Shown here: piece by piece, positions 8,541-17,386 of the stretch
How the letters are laid out: every line of letters starts with the position of its first letter
Numbering within the stretch: position 1 is the stretch's first letter
Assembly: GCF_014192215.1 (NCBI RefSeq)
Contig: NZ_JACHXP010000023.1
Coordinates: 1-56,277 of the forward strand
Length of the DNA stretch: 56,277 bases
Reading direction: 5' to 3'
From: Halomonas cerina
GTDB lineage: Bacteria > Pseudomonadota > Gammaproteobacteria > Pseudomonadales > Halomonadaceae
Notes under the pieces: generated by a model
The model's database searches: none
The model's input: only the letters and a program-made list of their open reading frames with translations
Told to the model about the DNA's origin: nothing
Translations under genes and position numbers: made by a program

Positions 8541-9824
8541 CTAGCCGCTGGTCCCGTCGACGCGCGGCTGCTCCTCCTGCTGGGAGTAGATCAGCAGCGG
8601 TTCACTCTCGTCGGCGATGACCGAGGCATCGATCACCACCTTGCTCACCCCCTCGAGGGACGGGATCTCGTACATGGTATCGAGAAGCACCGACTCGAGG
8701 ATCGAGCGCAGGCCACGGGCCCCGGTCTTGCGCGCCATGGCCTTCCCGGCCACCGCCCGCAGCGCATCCTCGCGGAACTCGAGCTCGACGCCCTCCATCT
8801 CGAACAGGCGGGCATACTGCTTGATCAACGAGTTCTTCGGCTCGGTGAGGATCTGGATCAGGGCATCCTCGGTAAGCTCGGTGAGGGTCGCGATGACCGG
8901 CAGACGACCGACGAACTCGGGGATCAGACCAAACTTGACCAGGTCCTCGGGCTCCACATCGAGCAGCAAGTCGCCCACCCCCTTGGTCTCGTCCTTGCTC
9001 TTGATCTCGGCGCTGAAGCCGATCCCGCCCTTCTCGGCGCGCTCTCGGATCACCTTGTCCAGCCCGGCGAAGGCGCCGCCGACGATGAACAAGATGTTAC
9101 CGGTATCGACCTGCAGGAACTCCTGCTGGGGGTGCTTGCGCCCGCCCTGGGGCGGCACCGAGGCCGTGGTGCCCTCGATCAGCTTGAGCAGGGCCTGCTG
9201 TACACCCTCACCCGAGACATCACGGGTGATCGAAGGATTATCCGACTTGCGCGAGATCTTGTCGATTTCGTCGATGTAGACGATGCCGCGCTGGGCCTTC
9301 TCCACATCATAGTCGCACTTCTGCAGCAGCTTCTGAATGATGTTCTCGACGTCTTCGCCCACATAACCGGCTTCGGTGAGCGTGGTGGCATCGGCGATGG
9401 TGAAGGGCACGTTGAGCAGCCGTGCCAGCGTCTCGGCGAGCAGCGTCTTGCCGCTGCCGGTCGGGCCGATCAACAGGATGTTCGACTTGCCCAGCTCCAC
9501 CTCGTCGCCCTTTACGCCGTAGCGCAGACGTTTGTAGTGATTGTAGACCGCCACCGACAGCACCATCTTGGCGCGGTCCTGGCCAATCACGTAGTCGTCG
9601 AGTGTGTGACGGATCTCGCGGGGCGCCGGCAGCCGCTCCTCGTCGCTCTCGGCATCGGCATCGAGAACTTCCTCGCGAATGATGTCGTTGCACAGATCGA
9701 CACACTCATCGCAGATATACACGGACGGGCCGGCAATCAGCTTGCGCACTTCGTTCTGGTTCTTGCCACAGAACGAGCAGTAGAGCAGCTTGCCGCCTTC
9801 GTCCTTGCCTTTGCCGTCGGCCAT
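8541..9824 (-). CDS. clpX: ClpXP protease ATP-binding subunit ClpX
   Basis: ClpX is the AAA+ unfoldase that feeds tagged proteins to ClpP. The 427-residue product starts [11 protein letters not shown] and has the N-terminal Cys4 zinc-binding domain (CSFCGKN...CDECVDLC), Walker [19 protein letters not shown], Walker [12 protein letters not shown], a sensor region [12 protein letters not shown], and the C-terminal [10 protein letters not shown] motif. The ATG at 9824 is chosen because the zinc domain begins just after it; an upstream extension is not conserved. It lies 105 nt after clpP with a G+C-rich hairpin between them. Confidence 0.97.
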   Translation of the reverse strand: MADGKGKDEGGKLLYCSFCGKNQNEVRKLIAGPSVYICDECVDLCNDIIREEVLDADAESDEERLPAPREIRHTLDDYVIGQDRAKMVLSVAVYNHYKRLRYGVKGDEVELGKSNILLIGPTGSGKTLLAETLARLLNVPFTIADATTLTEAGYVGEDVENIIQKLLQKCDYDVEKAQRGIVYIDEIDKISRKSDNPSITRDVSGEGVQQALLKLIEGTTASVPPQGGRKHPQQEFLQVDTGNILFIVGGAFAGLDKVIRERAEKGGIGFSAEIKSKDETKGVGDLLLDVEPEDLVKFGLIPEFVGRLPVIATLTELTEDALIQILTEPKNSLIKQYARLFEMEGVELEFREDALRAVAGKAMARKTGARGLRSILESVLLDTMYEIPSLEGVSKVVIDASVIADESEPLLIYSQQEEQPRVDGTSG

Positions 9825-9878
9825 TCGCGTACCTCTTTCATGGTGACGTCCGGCCAAAGCCGGGCGTCGGGTTCGCCA

Positions 9879-9898
9879 CGGCGGCCCTAGGGCCGCCG
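9879..9898 (-). other. clpP-clpX intergenic hairpin
   Basis: CGGCGGCCC TA GGGCCGCCG is a perfect 9-bp stem with a 2-nt centre in the clpP-clpX gap. It lacks a following T tract, so it is more likely an mRNA-stability or attenuation element than a full terminator. Confidence 0.5.
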
Positions 9899-9929
9899 GG
9901 AAACGTCTCACTGCGTGGATTTCACGCTA

Positions 9930-10550
9930 TCAGGATGTTGGCCGCTTATCCAGCACGGCGTCGATCAGGCCATATTCGGCGGCCTGCGGACCGTCCATGA
10001 AGTTGTCACGGTCGGTATCCCGGGCAATGGTCTCGAAGTCCTGACCGGTGTGGTGCGCCAGGATACGGTTGAGCTTGTCGCGGATACCGAGGATCTCGCG
10101 GGTATGGATCTCGATGTCCGAGGCCTGCCCCTGGTAGCCGCCCAATGGCTGATGAATCATCATTCGCGAGTTGGGCAGGCAGTAGCGCTTGCCTGCCGCC
10201 CCACCGGCCAGCAGCAACGCCCCCATGCTCGCCGCCTGACCGATACAGACGGTGGAGACATCGGGCTTGATGAACTGCATGGTATCGTAGACCGACATGC
10301 CCGCCGTCACCGAGCCGCCCGGCGAGTTGATGTAGAGGTGGACATCCTTGTCCGGGTTCTCGGACTCCAGGAACAGCAGCTGGGCCACCAGCAGGTTGGC
10401 CATGTAGTCTTCTACCGGCCCCACCAGGAAGATGACGCGTTCCTTGAGCAGCCGGGAGTAGATGTCGTAGGCGCGCTCGCCGCGAGCGCTCTGCTCGACC
10501 ACCATCGGCACTAGGCCGCCAGCAGCTTGGGTATCGAACTCGTTGCTCAT
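9930..10550 (-). CDS. clpP: ATP-dependent Clp protease proteolytic subunit ClpP
   Basis: ClpP forms the double-heptamer proteolytic chamber used with ClpX. The 206-residue protein starts [20 protein letters not shown], which includes the propeptide-like N terminus. It carries the catalytic triad: Ser in [14 protein letters not shown], His in [10 protein letters not shown], and Asp near the C terminus in [11 protein letters not shown]. The ATG at 10550 is the canonical start; the frame is open upstream through the tig 3' region without conservation. It lies 88 nt after tig, the usual order. Confidence 0.97.
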   Translation of the reverse strand: MSNEFDTQAAGGLVPMVVEQSARGERAYDIYSRLLKERVIFLVGPVEDYMANLLVAQLLFLESENPDKDVHLYINSPGGSVTAGMSVYDTMQFIKPDVSTVCIGQAASMGALLLAGGAAGKRYCLPNSRMMIHQPLGGYQGQASDIEIHTREILGIRDKLNRILAHHTGQDFETIARDTDRDNFMDGPQAAEYGLIDAVLDKRPTS

Positions 10551-10638
10551 CGGGTGATGTCCTTCGATGTATGAAGCGGAGTGTGGCACCCTGCCCGGCC
10601 GCGGGCCAGGCAGGAGGATCGATGCGCTGATCGGCTGA

Positions 10639-12012
10639 TCAGGCCTGGCGTTCCTCGCCCTGCGCCTCGTCCTGGGCTTCTTCCTCGCCTTCCTCGGCAT
10701 CACCGCCCTGCTGCTGGGCCGCGGCGAGCGCCTCCTGGTAGCTCATCTCCACGTCCTTGACGGTCGCCTGGTCGAGCAGCACGTCGACGGCCTTCTCTTC
10801 CAGCACGGCAGACTTGACCTGGGTCTTCATCTGGTCGTTGCCCATGTAGTACTCGACCACCTGCTCCGGATCCTGGTACTGCTGGGCCAGTTCCTCGACC
10901 TTGGCCCGGATCTCGTCGTCGGAGGCGTCGAGCTCATGGGTCTTGATCACCTCGGCCAGCAGCAGGCCGATCTGCACACGGCTTTTGGCCTGCTCGGCGA
11001 ACAGCTCGTCGGGCAGTTGGCTGACATCGAAGTCCTCGCCGAGCCCGAACTGCTGAGCCGCCTGGCGCTTGAGGCCCTCGGTCTCCTGCTGGATCAGGCT
11101 CTGCGGCACGGCAATCTCGTTGGCCTTCTTCAGGGCCTCGAGCACCTGCTGCTTGACGCGGTTGTCGACGGCCTGGCTCGCCTCACGCGTCATGTTCTTC
11201 TTGATCTCGTCGCGGAACTTATCCAGATCACCGTCTTCGACGCCGAATTGCTTGACGAACTCGGCATCGACCTCGGGCAAGGCCTGTTCTTTCACAGAGT
11301 GGACCTTGACCTTGAAGGTGGCTTCCTGGCCGGCCAGCTGCTCGGCCTGATAGTCCTCGGGGAAGGTGACCTTGAGCTCCTTCTCCTCGCCGGCCCTGGT
11401 CCCGATGAGCTGCTCCTCGAAGCCCGGAATGAAGCTGCCGGAACCGATCACCAGCTCGTGTCCCTCGGCACTGCCCCCCTCGAAGGGCTCGTCACCCAGA
11501 AAGCCCTGGAAGTCGAGGGTCACCTGGTCGCCATCCTCGGCAGGACGCTCGACCTCTTCCCAGCCGGCATTCTGCTTGCGCAGGGTCTCGATCATCTCGT
11601 CGACATCGGCCTCGGTCACCTCAACCACCGGGCGCTCGACCTCGGTGCCCTCGATGGACGCCAGCTCGATCTCCGGATAGACCTCGAGGGTGGCCGTGAA
11701 CTCCAGGTCCTTGCCCGCCTCGTTGACGGTGGCCTCGATCTGCGGGTAGCCGGCCGGGTTGAGGTTCTCGTCGGTGATGGCACGCACGTAGCGCTCACGC
11801 ATCACCTCGCCCACGACCTCGTTGCGAATCTCGTTACCATAACGCTGGCGAATCACCGACATCGGCACCTTGCCCTTGCGGAAGCCGTCCATCCGCACGT
11901 TCTTGGCGGCATCCTTCAGGCGTGCATCGACGGCCTCGTCGATCTCGGCAGCCGGCACCTGGACCTGTACGCGGCGTTCAATCTGGGAGGGCGTATCGAC
12001 GGAAACTTGCAT
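10639..12012 (-). CDS. tig: Trigger factor, ribosome-associated chaperone
   Basis: Trigger factor binds ribosomal protein L23 at the tunnel exit and shields nascent chains. The 457-residue product has the N-terminal ribosome-binding domain with the signature-like [17 protein letters not shown], a central FKBP-type PPIase domain ([40 protein letters not shown] region), and a long helical C-terminal domain. The C terminus is unusually acidic and repetitive ([19 protein letters not shown]), which fits a halophile-type proteome. A Shine-Dalgarno GAGGA precedes ATG 12012, and a good sigma-70 promoter lies upstream. Confidence 0.97.
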   Translation of the reverse strand: MQVSVDTPSQIERRVQVQVPAAEIDEAVDARLKDAAKNVRMDGFRKGKVPMSVIRQRYGNEIRNEVVGEVMRERYVRAITDENLNPAGYPQIEATVNEAGKDLEFTATLEVYPEIELASIEGTEVERPVVEVTEADVDEMIETLRKQNAGWEEVERPAEDGDQVTLDFQGFLGDEPFEGGSAEGHELVIGSGSFIPGFEEQLIGTRAGEEKELKVTFPEDYQAEQLAGQEATFKVKVHSVKEQALPEVDAEFVKQFGVEDGDLDKFRDEIKKNMTREASQAVDNRVKQQVLEALKKANEIAVPQSLIQQETEGLKRQAAQQFGLGEDFDVSQLPDELFAEQAKSRVQIGLLLAEVIKTHELDASDDEIRAKVEELAQQYQDPEQVVEYYMGNDQMKTQVKSAVLEEKAVDVLLDQATVKDVEMSYQEALAAAQQQGGDAEEGEEEAQDEAQGEERQA

Positions 12013-12069
12013 GAAATGTCCTCTACCGACTAGGGCGTTCTGTAAAGCGTGAAACGTTCAAAGAAGGGG

Positions 12070-12098
12070 ATTCTATGAATCCCGCTACACAGTGGCAA
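12070..12098 (-). promoter_or_regulatory. Sigma-70 promoter of tig
   Basis: On the minus strand TTGCCA (complement of 12093-12098) and TAGAAT (complement of 12070-12075) are separated by exactly 17 nt. Transcription would begin about 50 nt upstream of the tig ATG. Apart from this promoter, the 12013-12330 interval holds nothing else recognisable. Confidence 0.65.
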
Positions 12099-12330
12099 GC
12101 GCCATGCTTGTTGACATGGGGGCCGGCTGGCGCATTGCAAGGGGTGGCGCGGATAAGATTGCGGTCATCGTGACCTGGCCATTCTGGCACTACGACAAGA
12201 GGTAACGAGGAAAGATCCCTGCATGGCGCCCTGAGCACTCAAGCCACGCCGGAAGAGCGAGCCGAAGGGAGCATGCAGAAGAGGCAGAGGGGCAAGGAAA
12301 AGTCGGGAAGATACCGCGAAAGGGAGGCAA

Positions 12331-12406
12331 TGGGGTGGATGATGGGGATCGAACCCACGACCACCGGAGCCACAATCCGGGGCTCTACCACTGAGCTACA
12401 TCCACC
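12331..12406 (-). tRNA. tRNA-His (GTG), copy 2
   Basis: The minus strand folds as a 76-nt tRNA with encoded CCA. The acceptor strand begins GGTGGATG, giving the extra G(-1) opposite C73 typical of tRNA-His. The anticodon loop reads ATTGTGG (GTG anticodon), and the T-arm contains GGGTTCGATCC. It is identical to the upstream copy at 12428-12503 and is the last gene of the tRNA cluster. Confidence 0.96.
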
Positions 12407-12427
12407 ACTGCCTGATGACGTGTCGAA

Positions 12428-12503
12428 TGGGGTGGATGATGGGGATCGAACCCACGACCACCGGAGCCACAATCCGGGGCTCTACCACTGAGCTACATCC
12501 ACC
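12428..12503 (-). tRNA. tRNA-His (GTG), copy 1
   Basis: This 76-nt minus-strand tRNA with encoded CCA has a GTG anticodon and the tRNA-His G(-1) feature. It is a perfect copy of the 12331-12406 gene, 21 nt away from it, indicating recent tandem duplication or gene conversion. Confidence 0.96.
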
Positions 12504-12574
12504 ATCTCGACACTGCTGCTCGACCGACCACTTGGCCAGAGGTACGATCGCTGCCGACCTCGCCATGGTAGCCA

Positions 12575-12651
12575 TGGCGCGCCCAGCAGGACTCGAACCT
12601 GCAACCTACGGCTTAGAAGGCCGTTGCTCTATCCGATTGAGCTATGGGCGC
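12575..12651 (-). tRNA. tRNA-Arg (TCT)
   Basis: The minus strand begins GCGCCCATAGCTCAATCGG, has an anticodon loop CTTCTAA (TCT anticodon), the T-arm GGTTCGAGTCC, and ends with an encoded CCA. It is 77 nt long. It decodes AGA/AGG, rare codons in this high-G+C genome. Confidence 0.95.
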
Positions 12652-12719
12652 ATTCTATGTCCCCTGACACCTGACCGCAACCCCTTTATGACGAATTTTT
12701 CAATTCATTCAATGGGTTG

Positions 12720-12796
12720 TGGTCGGGGTGGAGGGATTCGAACCCCCGACATCCTGCTCCCAAAGCAGGCGCGCTACCAGACTGCGCTACACCCCG
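12720..12796 (-). tRNA. tRNA-Pro (TGG)
   Basis: The minus strand begins CGGGGTGTAGCGCAGTCTGG, has an anticodon loop TTTGGGA (TGG anticodon), the T-arm GGGTTCGAATCC, and ends with an encoded CCA. It is 77 nt long and the first gene of the Pro-Arg-His-His cluster, similar in content to the proM/argX/hisR cluster of enteric bacteria. Confidence 0.95.
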
Positions 12797-12901
12797 TCGG
12801 CATCGTGCACGGCCCTGACGTCGCCGCAGAGGCCTCGTCAAGCGCTGCGTATTCTACGTAACTTTCCCGTCCCGTCAAGTTACGAGCGCCGAGCGGCGTA
12901 G

Positions 12902-12927
12902 GGTAGATAAGCGCCAGCGCATCTACC
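12902..12927. repeat. REP-like palindrome
   Basis: GGTAGAT (12902-12908) pairs with ATCTACC (12921-12927), with an inner GCGC/GCGC. It is a short extragenic palindrome between the tRNA cluster and folD. Copy number elsewhere cannot be judged here. Confidence 0.5.
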
Positions 12928-12961
12928 AATTCCTCTCCTCTTCATCTGCCGCCGCATCGAT

Positions 12962-13003
12962 ACGCCGGATGCGCCCGCTGCGCGGGCTTATCCGGCCTAC
13001 GGC
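12962..13003. repeat. REP-like palindrome resembling enterobacterial REP
   Basis: GCCGGAT (12964-12970) pairs with ATCCGGC (12990-12996), with inner GCGCCCGC/GCGCGGGC and a flanking CCTACGGC. The arrangement GCCGGATGCG...CTTATCCGGCCTACG closely resembles the enterobacterial REP consensus. REPs are mobilised in trans by RAYT transposases; none is visible in the window. Confidence 0.6.
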
Positions 13004-13083
13004 TCCCCCCTCGCTTTGCCTAGACGCCCGGTCATGCGAAAATCGCCTCCCCGCCCACCATCCGCCAACCAGAGGGAAGCTTG

Positions 13084-13944
13084 ATGTCCGCTCAACTGAT
13101 CGATGGCAAGTCCATTGCCGCCCGAGTCCGCCAGCAGGTTGCACGCCAGGTGCAGGCGCGCCGCGAGGCCGGAGGGCGCATTCCCGGACTGGCTGTTGTG
13201 CTGCTGGGCGAAGATCCGGCGTCCCATGTCTATGTCCGCAACAAGCGCAAGGCCTGCGAGCAGGCAGGCATCCAGTCCTTCATGCACGAGTTGCCCGCGG
13301 ACACCTCCCAGGCCGACCTCGAAGTCCTCGTCGACAAACTCAATGCCGACCCGGCGGTCGACGGCATCCTGGTCCAACTGCCGCTGCCTGACCATATGGA
13401 CTCGCGCCCGATCCTCGAACGCATCCTGCCGCACAAGGACGTCGACGGTTTCCACCCCTACAACCTGGGACGCCTGGCCCAGCGGCTGCCCCTGCTGCGC
13501 CCCTGCACGCCCAAGGGCATCATGACCCTGCTGCAGGAGACCGATCTGACGGTCCGCGGCCTGGATGCCACCGTGGTCGGGGCTTCCAACATCGTCGGCC
13601 GGCCGATGTCACTCGAGCTGATGATGGCCGGCTGCACCACCACGGTCTGCCACCGCTTCACCCGCAACCTCGAGGCCCATGTGCGGCGTGCCGACCTGGT
13701 GGTGGCTGCGGTGGGCATTCCAGGCCTGGTCAAGGGCGAATGGATCAAGCCCGGCGCCATCGTCATCGACGTGGGCATCAACCGCCAGCCGGATGGCCGA
13801 CTGGTGGGCGACGTGGAGTTCGAGTCGGCGGCCGAACGCGCCAGCTGGATCACTCCGGTGCCAGGCGGGGTAGGCCCCATGACGGTGGCCTCGCTGCTCG
13901 AGAACACCCTGCAGGCCGCCGAGATGCATGATGCCGGGCAGTAA
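13084..13944 (+). CDS. folD: Methylenetetrahydrofolate dehydrogenase/cyclohydrolase FolD
   Basis: FolD interconverts 5,10-methylene-THF and 10-formyl-THF, supplying one-carbon units for purines and fMet. The 286-residue product has the family motifs: catalytic Lys region [44 protein letters not shown], the NAD(P)-binding [14 protein letters not shown], and the C-terminal [10 protein letters not shown]. The ATG at 13084 follows GAGGGAAGCTTG with a good Shine-Dalgarno; a TTG three bases upstream is unlikely. The stop codon is the first part of a heptameric repeat tract. Confidence 0.97.
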   Translation: MSAQLIDGKSIAARVRQQVARQVQARREAGGRIPGLAVVLLGEDPASHVYVRNKRKACEQAGIQSFMHELPADTSQADLEVLVDKLNADPAVDGILVQLPLPDHMDSRPILERILPHKDVDGFHPYNLGRLAQRLPLLRPCTPKGIMTLLQETDLTVRGLDATVVGASNIVGRPMSLELMMAGCTTTVCHRFTRNLEAHVRRADLVVAAVGIPGLVKGEWIKPGAIVIDVGINRQPDGRLVGDVEFESAAERASWITPVPGGVGPMTVASLLENTLQAAEMHDAGQ

Positions 13945-13993
13945 GGAGCAAGAAGCAAGCAAGAGGTAAGAAGTAAGGGGTAAGGAGTGAGGA
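13941..13993. repeat. Heptameric repeat tract (GTAAGGA-type)
   Basis: Heptads GTAAGGA, GCAAGAA, then GTAAGAA, GTAAGGG, GTAAGGA, GTGAGGA occur, with one 4-nt phase break. The first heptad includes the folD TAA stop codon. It has the same 7-bp period as the other tracts but a different unit sequence. Confidence 0.75.
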
Positions 13994-14007
13994 GACCAGC
14001 ATGGCGA

Positions 14008-14104
14008 GAGGCGCCGGGGACAGGCCGAAGGGGAGGTCCGAGGACCAAGGATGGCCGAGGTAGCGTCCAGGGAAGGATTCATAGCGCCTCCCTGAAGGCC
14101 TGTC
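14008..14104. other. Structured intergenic element between folD and luxS
   Basis: Several complementary segments occur: GAGGCGC (14008-14014) with GCGCCTC (14084-14090), GACAGGCC (14019-14026) with GGCCTGTC (14097-14104), and a local hairpin GGTCC-GA-GGACC (14035-14046). The first two pairings cross, so they are alternative or pseudoknotted. No coding sequence is convincing here. It may be a dispersed extragenic repeat or a structured RNA. Confidence 0.4.
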
Positions 14105-14213
14105 GACGGATCAGCCCCGGGTGGTAACCCTAACGGCCATAGCCCTCCCGTGCACCTTTCGTCGAAGTTCGCTAGAATCGCGGGTCCTTTTTCCCGACTC
14201 GCGAGGTCCTTCG

Positions 14214-14681
14214 ATGACCGACACGAAGATGAATGTCGAAAGCTTCAACCTAGACCACACCAAGGTGCAGGCCCCCTATGTGCGCCTGGCCGACATCAAG
14301 ACCGGCGAGCACGGCGACACCATTCACAAGTACGACATGCGGATCTGCCAGCCCAATCAGGACCACATGGAGATGCCCGCCCTGCACTCCCTGGAGCACC
14401 TGATGGCGGAACTGTCACGCAACCACTCCGACAAGGTCGTGGACATCAGTCCCATGGGCTGTCAGACCGGCTTCTACGTGGCGATGATCAACCACGACGA
14501 CTACGACGGCGTGCTCGACCTGCTGGAAGGCACCCTCAGGGATGTGCTCGAGGCGGACGAGGTGCCCGCCTGCAACGAGATGCAATGCGGCTGGGCCGCC
14601 AGCCACAGCCTGGAAGGCGCCAAGCAGATCGCCCAGGGCTTTCTCGCCAAACGTGATGAATGGACCCGGGTGTTCGCATGA
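14214..14681 (+). CDS. luxS: S-ribosylhomocysteine lyase LuxS
   Basis: LuxS cleaves S-ribosylhomocysteine to homocysteine and DPD, the AI-2 precursor, in the activated methyl cycle. The 155-residue product has the metal site HSLEHLMAE, the catalytic-Cys region [11 protein letters not shown] and the third ligand in [19 protein letters not shown]. The start [18 protein letters not shown] at 14214 has GCGAGGTCCTTCG just upstream. A TAGAAT hexamer at 14173-14178 may be the -10. The stop overlaps the mtnN start (ATGA), so the two steps that detoxify S-adenosylhomocysteine are translationally coupled. Confidence 0.97.
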   Translation: MTDTKMNVESFNLDHTKVQAPYVRLADIKTGEHGDTIHKYDMRICQPNQDHMEMPALHSLEHLMAELSRNHSDKVVDISPMGCQTGFYVAMINHDDYDGVLDLLEGTLRDVLEADEVPACNEMQCGWAASHSLEGAKQIAQGFLAKRDEWTRVFA

Positions 14682-15421
14682 AACGCATCGGCATCATCGG
14701 CGCCATGGCCCAGGAAGTCGCGGTGCTCGCGGCACAGTTGGAGGGTCGCCGCACCCGCCAGCATGTCGGCTGCACCTTTCACTTGGGCCGCCTGCACGGC
14801 GTCGAGGTGGTGATCCTGCAGTCCGGCATCGGCAAGGTGAACGCCGCCATCGGCACCACCCTGCTGCTGGATGTCTACCGGCCCGAGGCGATCATCAATA
14901 CCGGCTCGGCCGGCGGCTTCGGCGAAGGCCTGGCGGTGGGAGATATCGTCGTCTCCAACGAGGTGCGCCACCACGACGTGGATGCGGTGGTGTTCGGCTA
15001 CGAACATGGCCAGGTACCGCAGATGCCCGCCGCCTATCTGCCCGACGAACGCCTGGTCAGGGTGGCCCGGCAGTGCATCGAATCGCTGGGCGAGGTCAAC
15101 GTCATGGAGGGCCTGATCGCCACCGGCGATGTCTTCATGGCCTGCCCGGAACGGGTCGCCACCACCCGCTCGCGTTTCCCCACCATGCTCGCCGCCGAGA
15201 TGGAGGCTGCGGCGATCGCCCAGACCTGCCATCACTACGGCTGTCCCTTCGTGGTGATCCGCGCGCTGTCCGATATCGCCGGCGGCGGCGACAATCACCT
15301 CTCCTTCGCGCAGTTCCTGGACCAGGCCGCCGATCATTCGGCCCGGATGGTCACCGCCATGGTCGACCGGCTGGCACGGATGGTGCCCACACATTATCCT
15401 GAGGTCGAGGTGGAGGACTGA
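14678..15421 (+). CDS. mtnN: MTA/SAH nucleosidase MtnN (Pfs)
   Basis: MtnN removes adenine from methylthioadenosine, S-adenosylhomocysteine and 5'-deoxyadenosine. Its product S-ribosylhomocysteine is the LuxS substrate. The 247-residue protein starts [17 protein letters not shown] and has the purine phosphorylase-family features NTGSAGG, catalytic-region [11 protein letters not shown], and [11 protein letters not shown] with the catalytic Asp. The ATG at 14678 overlaps the luxS stop by 4 nt; an upstream GTG at 14660 would extend into luxS and is not needed. Confidence 0.97.
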   Translation: MKRIGIIGAMAQEVAVLAAQLEGRRTRQHVGCTFHLGRLHGVEVVILQSGIGKVNAAIGTTLLLDVYRPEAIINTGSAGGFGEGLAVGDIVVSNEVRHHDVDAVVFGYEHGQVPQMPAAYLPDERLVRVARQCIESLGEVNVMEGLIATGDVFMACPERVATTRSRFPTMLAAEMEAAAIAQTCHHYGCPFVVIRALSDIAGGGDNHLSFAQFLDQAADHSARMVTAMVDRLARMVPTHYPEVEVED

Positions 15422-15438
15422 CAGCACAGGGTGTCGGC

Positions 15439-15729
15439 ATGTTACTCGATGAGCTGCATGAAAAGCGTCACGCCATCATAAGCGCAGCCAAGGCCCATGG
15501 TGCCCATGGTATACGAGTATTCGGTTCCGTCGCTCGACGGCAGGAAGACAACGATAGCGATATTGACTTCCTGGTCGATTTCGACGAAGGCTATGATCTC
15601 TTCACGCAACGCATGGCTCTTGCCGAGAAGCTGGCGGAGATCACTGGCCATGACGTCGACTTGATCCCTCTCCATGAACTCAACCGCCACATGAGAGACG
15701 CTGTCCTCTCGGAAGCCCAGGAACTATGA
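15439..15729 (+). CDS. MntA-like minimal nucleotidyltransferase antitoxin
   Basis: The 96-residue protein is a minimal nucleotidyltransferase with the pol-beta signature GSVARRQEDNDSDIDFLVDF, which supplies GS and the DxD metal ligands. In the MNT/HEPN toxin-antitoxin class, MntA AMPylates and silences the HepT RNase. The downstream HepT start overlaps its stop by 4 nt, the standard layout. The short MTase-like C-terminal half (TGHDVDLIPLHEL) is typical. G+C is lower than in the luxS-mtnN genes directly upstream, suggesting acquisition. Confidence 0.9.
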   Translation: MLLDELHEKRHAIISAAKAHGAHGIRVFGSVARRQEDNDSDIDFLVDFDEGYDLFTQRMALAEKLAEITGHDVDLIPLHELNRHMRDAVLSEAQEL

Positions 15730-16079
15730 GCAAAAATTGGCGGCTTTACGCGCAGCATATCCTCGATGTCATCGACAAGGTGGAACGTATCAGACAACGT
15801 GGCGATATCACGGAAGATGACATCCTCTACGATGCCGCCTTGAGAAACCTTCAGACGCTGTCTGAGGCAACCCAGCGCCTACCAGACTCAAAAAAATCTC
15901 GCTACCCGGATATACCGTGGCGCCAGATCAGTGGCTTTCGAAATATTCTAGTGCATGACTATCTCGGCAATATCGACCCCGTGACCATAACCCGCGTCAT
16001 CGACCAGCATCTGCAGCCGCTGGCGAAAGCCACCCGGGAAATGCTGGCCAAGGACAGTGAGTCGCAAGACGATAGCTGA
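15726..16079 (+). CDS. HepT-like HEPN ribonuclease toxin
   Basis: The 117-residue helical protein contains the HEPN RNase motif Rx4HxY as RNILVHDY, followed by LGNIDPVTITRVI and a C-terminal helix. HepT cleaves RNA, including tRNA in studied cases, and is neutralised by MntA. The ATG overlaps the antitoxin stop (ATGA). Both the toxin motif and the antitoxin active site look intact, so the module is probably functional. It is followed directly by an octamer repeat tract. Confidence 0.9.
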   Translation: MSKNWRLYAQHILDVIDKVERIRQRGDITEDDILYDAALRNLQTLSEATQRLPDSKKSRYPDIPWRQISGFRNILVHDYLGNIDPVTITRVIDQHLQPLAKATREMLAKDSESQDDS

Positions 16080-16088
16080 GCTTCAGGC

Positions 16089-16149
16089 GGCCAAGCGGCC
16101 AAGCGGCCAAGCGGCCAAGCGGCCAAGCGGCCAAGCGGCCAAGCGGCCA
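16089..16149. repeat. Octameric tandem repeat (GGCCAAGC)7
   Basis: Seven perfect copies of GGCCAAGC run from 16089 to 16144, with a partial eighth to 16149. The tract lies between hepT and the pyrC terminator. Its 8-bp period sets it apart from the 7-bp tracts, but its location is alike. Perfect copies imply recent slippage expansion. Confidence 0.9.
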
Positions 16150-16172
16150 CAGGGTAAGGTGCCCGCAAGCAA

Positions 16173-16210
16173 AAGCGAACCCCGGAGGCGGCGGCCTGCG
16201 GGGTTCGCTT
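16173..16210 (-). terminator. Rho-independent terminator of pyrC
   Basis: AAGCGAACCCCG (16173-16184) pairs with CGGGGTTCGCTT (16199-16210). On the minus strand it is followed by TTGCTTG, just 11 nt beyond the pyrC stop. It may also serve the convergent mntA-hepT operon. Confidence 0.85.
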
Positions 16211-16221
16211 GTAGCTCGGCG

Positions 16222-17259
16222 CTAGTCGCGCAGCTTCCACTCCAGCGTCTCGCCGGCCCCCAGCGGCACGATGCGCTGGTCGTCGGCGTAGGGCAGCGAT
16301 TGGGGCAGGGTCCAGTCCTCGCGCACCAGGGTGACGGTATCGGCATTGTGCGCCAGGCCGTAGAAATCGGGCCCGAAGTGGCTGGCGAAGCCCTCCAGGC
16401 GCTCCAGGGCCCCGGCCTGGGCGAAGGCGGTGGCGTAGAGCTCGAGCGCCGCCGGCGCGGTGAAGGCGCCGGCACAGCCGCAGGCGCTCTCCTTGTCACC
16501 CTGGGCATGGGGGGCGCTGTCGGTGCCCAGGAAGAACCGCGGGCTGCCCGAGGTCGCCGCCTCCAGCAGCGCCTGGCGGTGGCGCTCGCGCTTGAGGATC
16601 GGCAGGCAGTAGTAGTGTGGGCGGATCCCCCCGACCAACATGTGGTTGCGATTGAACAGCAGGTGGTGAGCGGTGATGGTGGCCGCCACATTGTCGGGAG
16701 CCGCGGCCACGAACTCGGCGGCATCCGCCGTGGTGATATGCTCGAAGACCACCTTGAGGTCCGGATGTCGGTCGAGCAGCGGCTTCATCACTCGCTCGAT
16801 GAACACCGCCTCGCGATCGAAGATGTCGATCTCGGCATCGGTCACCTCGCCATGCACCAACAGCGGCACGCCGCGCCGCGCCATGGCGGCGATGGCCGCG
16901 TCACACAGCGTCAGGTCGGTCACCCCGGAAGCGGAATTGGTGGTGGCCCCGGCGGGATAGAGCTTCACCGCCTGCACTAAGCCGCTGGCGTGGGCCCGCT
17001 CGACCTCCTCGGCCGGGGTGTTATCGGTGAGATAGAGCGTCATCAGCGGCTCGAAGGCACTGCCTGCCGGCAAGGCGGCGAGGATGCGCTCGCGATAGGC
17101 ACTCGCCTGCTTGGTGGTGGTCACCGGCGGCTTGAGGTTGGGCATGATGATGGCGCGGCCCATCTGGCGGGCCGAGGCGCCGACCACGGCGGCCATCGCC
17201 TCGCCGTCGCGCAGGTGGAGGTGCCAGTCATCGGGGCGGGTCAGGGTGAGGGCGTTCAC
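16222..17259 (-). CDS. pyrC: Dihydroorotase PyrC
   Basis: PyrC cyclises N-carbamoyl-aspartate to dihydroorotate in pyrimidine synthesis. The 345-residue protein is a type II dihydroorotase: [10 protein letters not shown] carries the HxH zinc ligands, [10 protein letters not shown] and [11 protein letters not shown] contain the carbamylated Lys region, followed by [24 protein letters not shown] and GTDSAPH with the catalytic Asp. Translation begins at GTG 17259. It is monocistronic, with its own terminator. Confidence 0.96.
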   Translation of the reverse strand: MNALTLTRPDDWHLHLRDGEAMAAVVGASARQMGRAIIMPNLKPPVTTTKQASAYRERILAALPAGSAFEPLMTLYLTDNTPAEEVERAHASGLVQAVKLYPAGATTNSASGVTDLTLCDAAIAAMARRGVPLLVHGEVTDAEIDIFDREAVFIERVMKPLLDRHPDLKVVFEHITTADAAEFVAAAPDNVAATITAHHLLFNRNHMLVGGIRPHYYCLPILKRERHRQALLEAATSGSPRFFLGTDSAPHAQGDKESACGCAGAFTAPAALELYATAFAQAGALERLEGFASHFGPDFYGLAHNADTVTLVREDWTLPQSLPYADDQRIVPLGAGETLEWKLRD

Positions 17260-17386
17260 GGCGTATCCTGTGTCCAGTGCATCGAAGTGGCGCCAGTATA
17301 TCGCAAGCCGGCCGCAGCCCCGAATCCCGCCAAGACCGTTTGTCTGCTAGCATTGCCGGCTCATCCTGTATTGCCCCCGGAGCCCA

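Noticed and set aside
12331..12796. Integration site (att) at the tRNA cluster
   Set aside because: No integrase gene and no duplicated tRNA 3' end flanking an island were found; the tRNA-His repeat is a full-length tandem copy.
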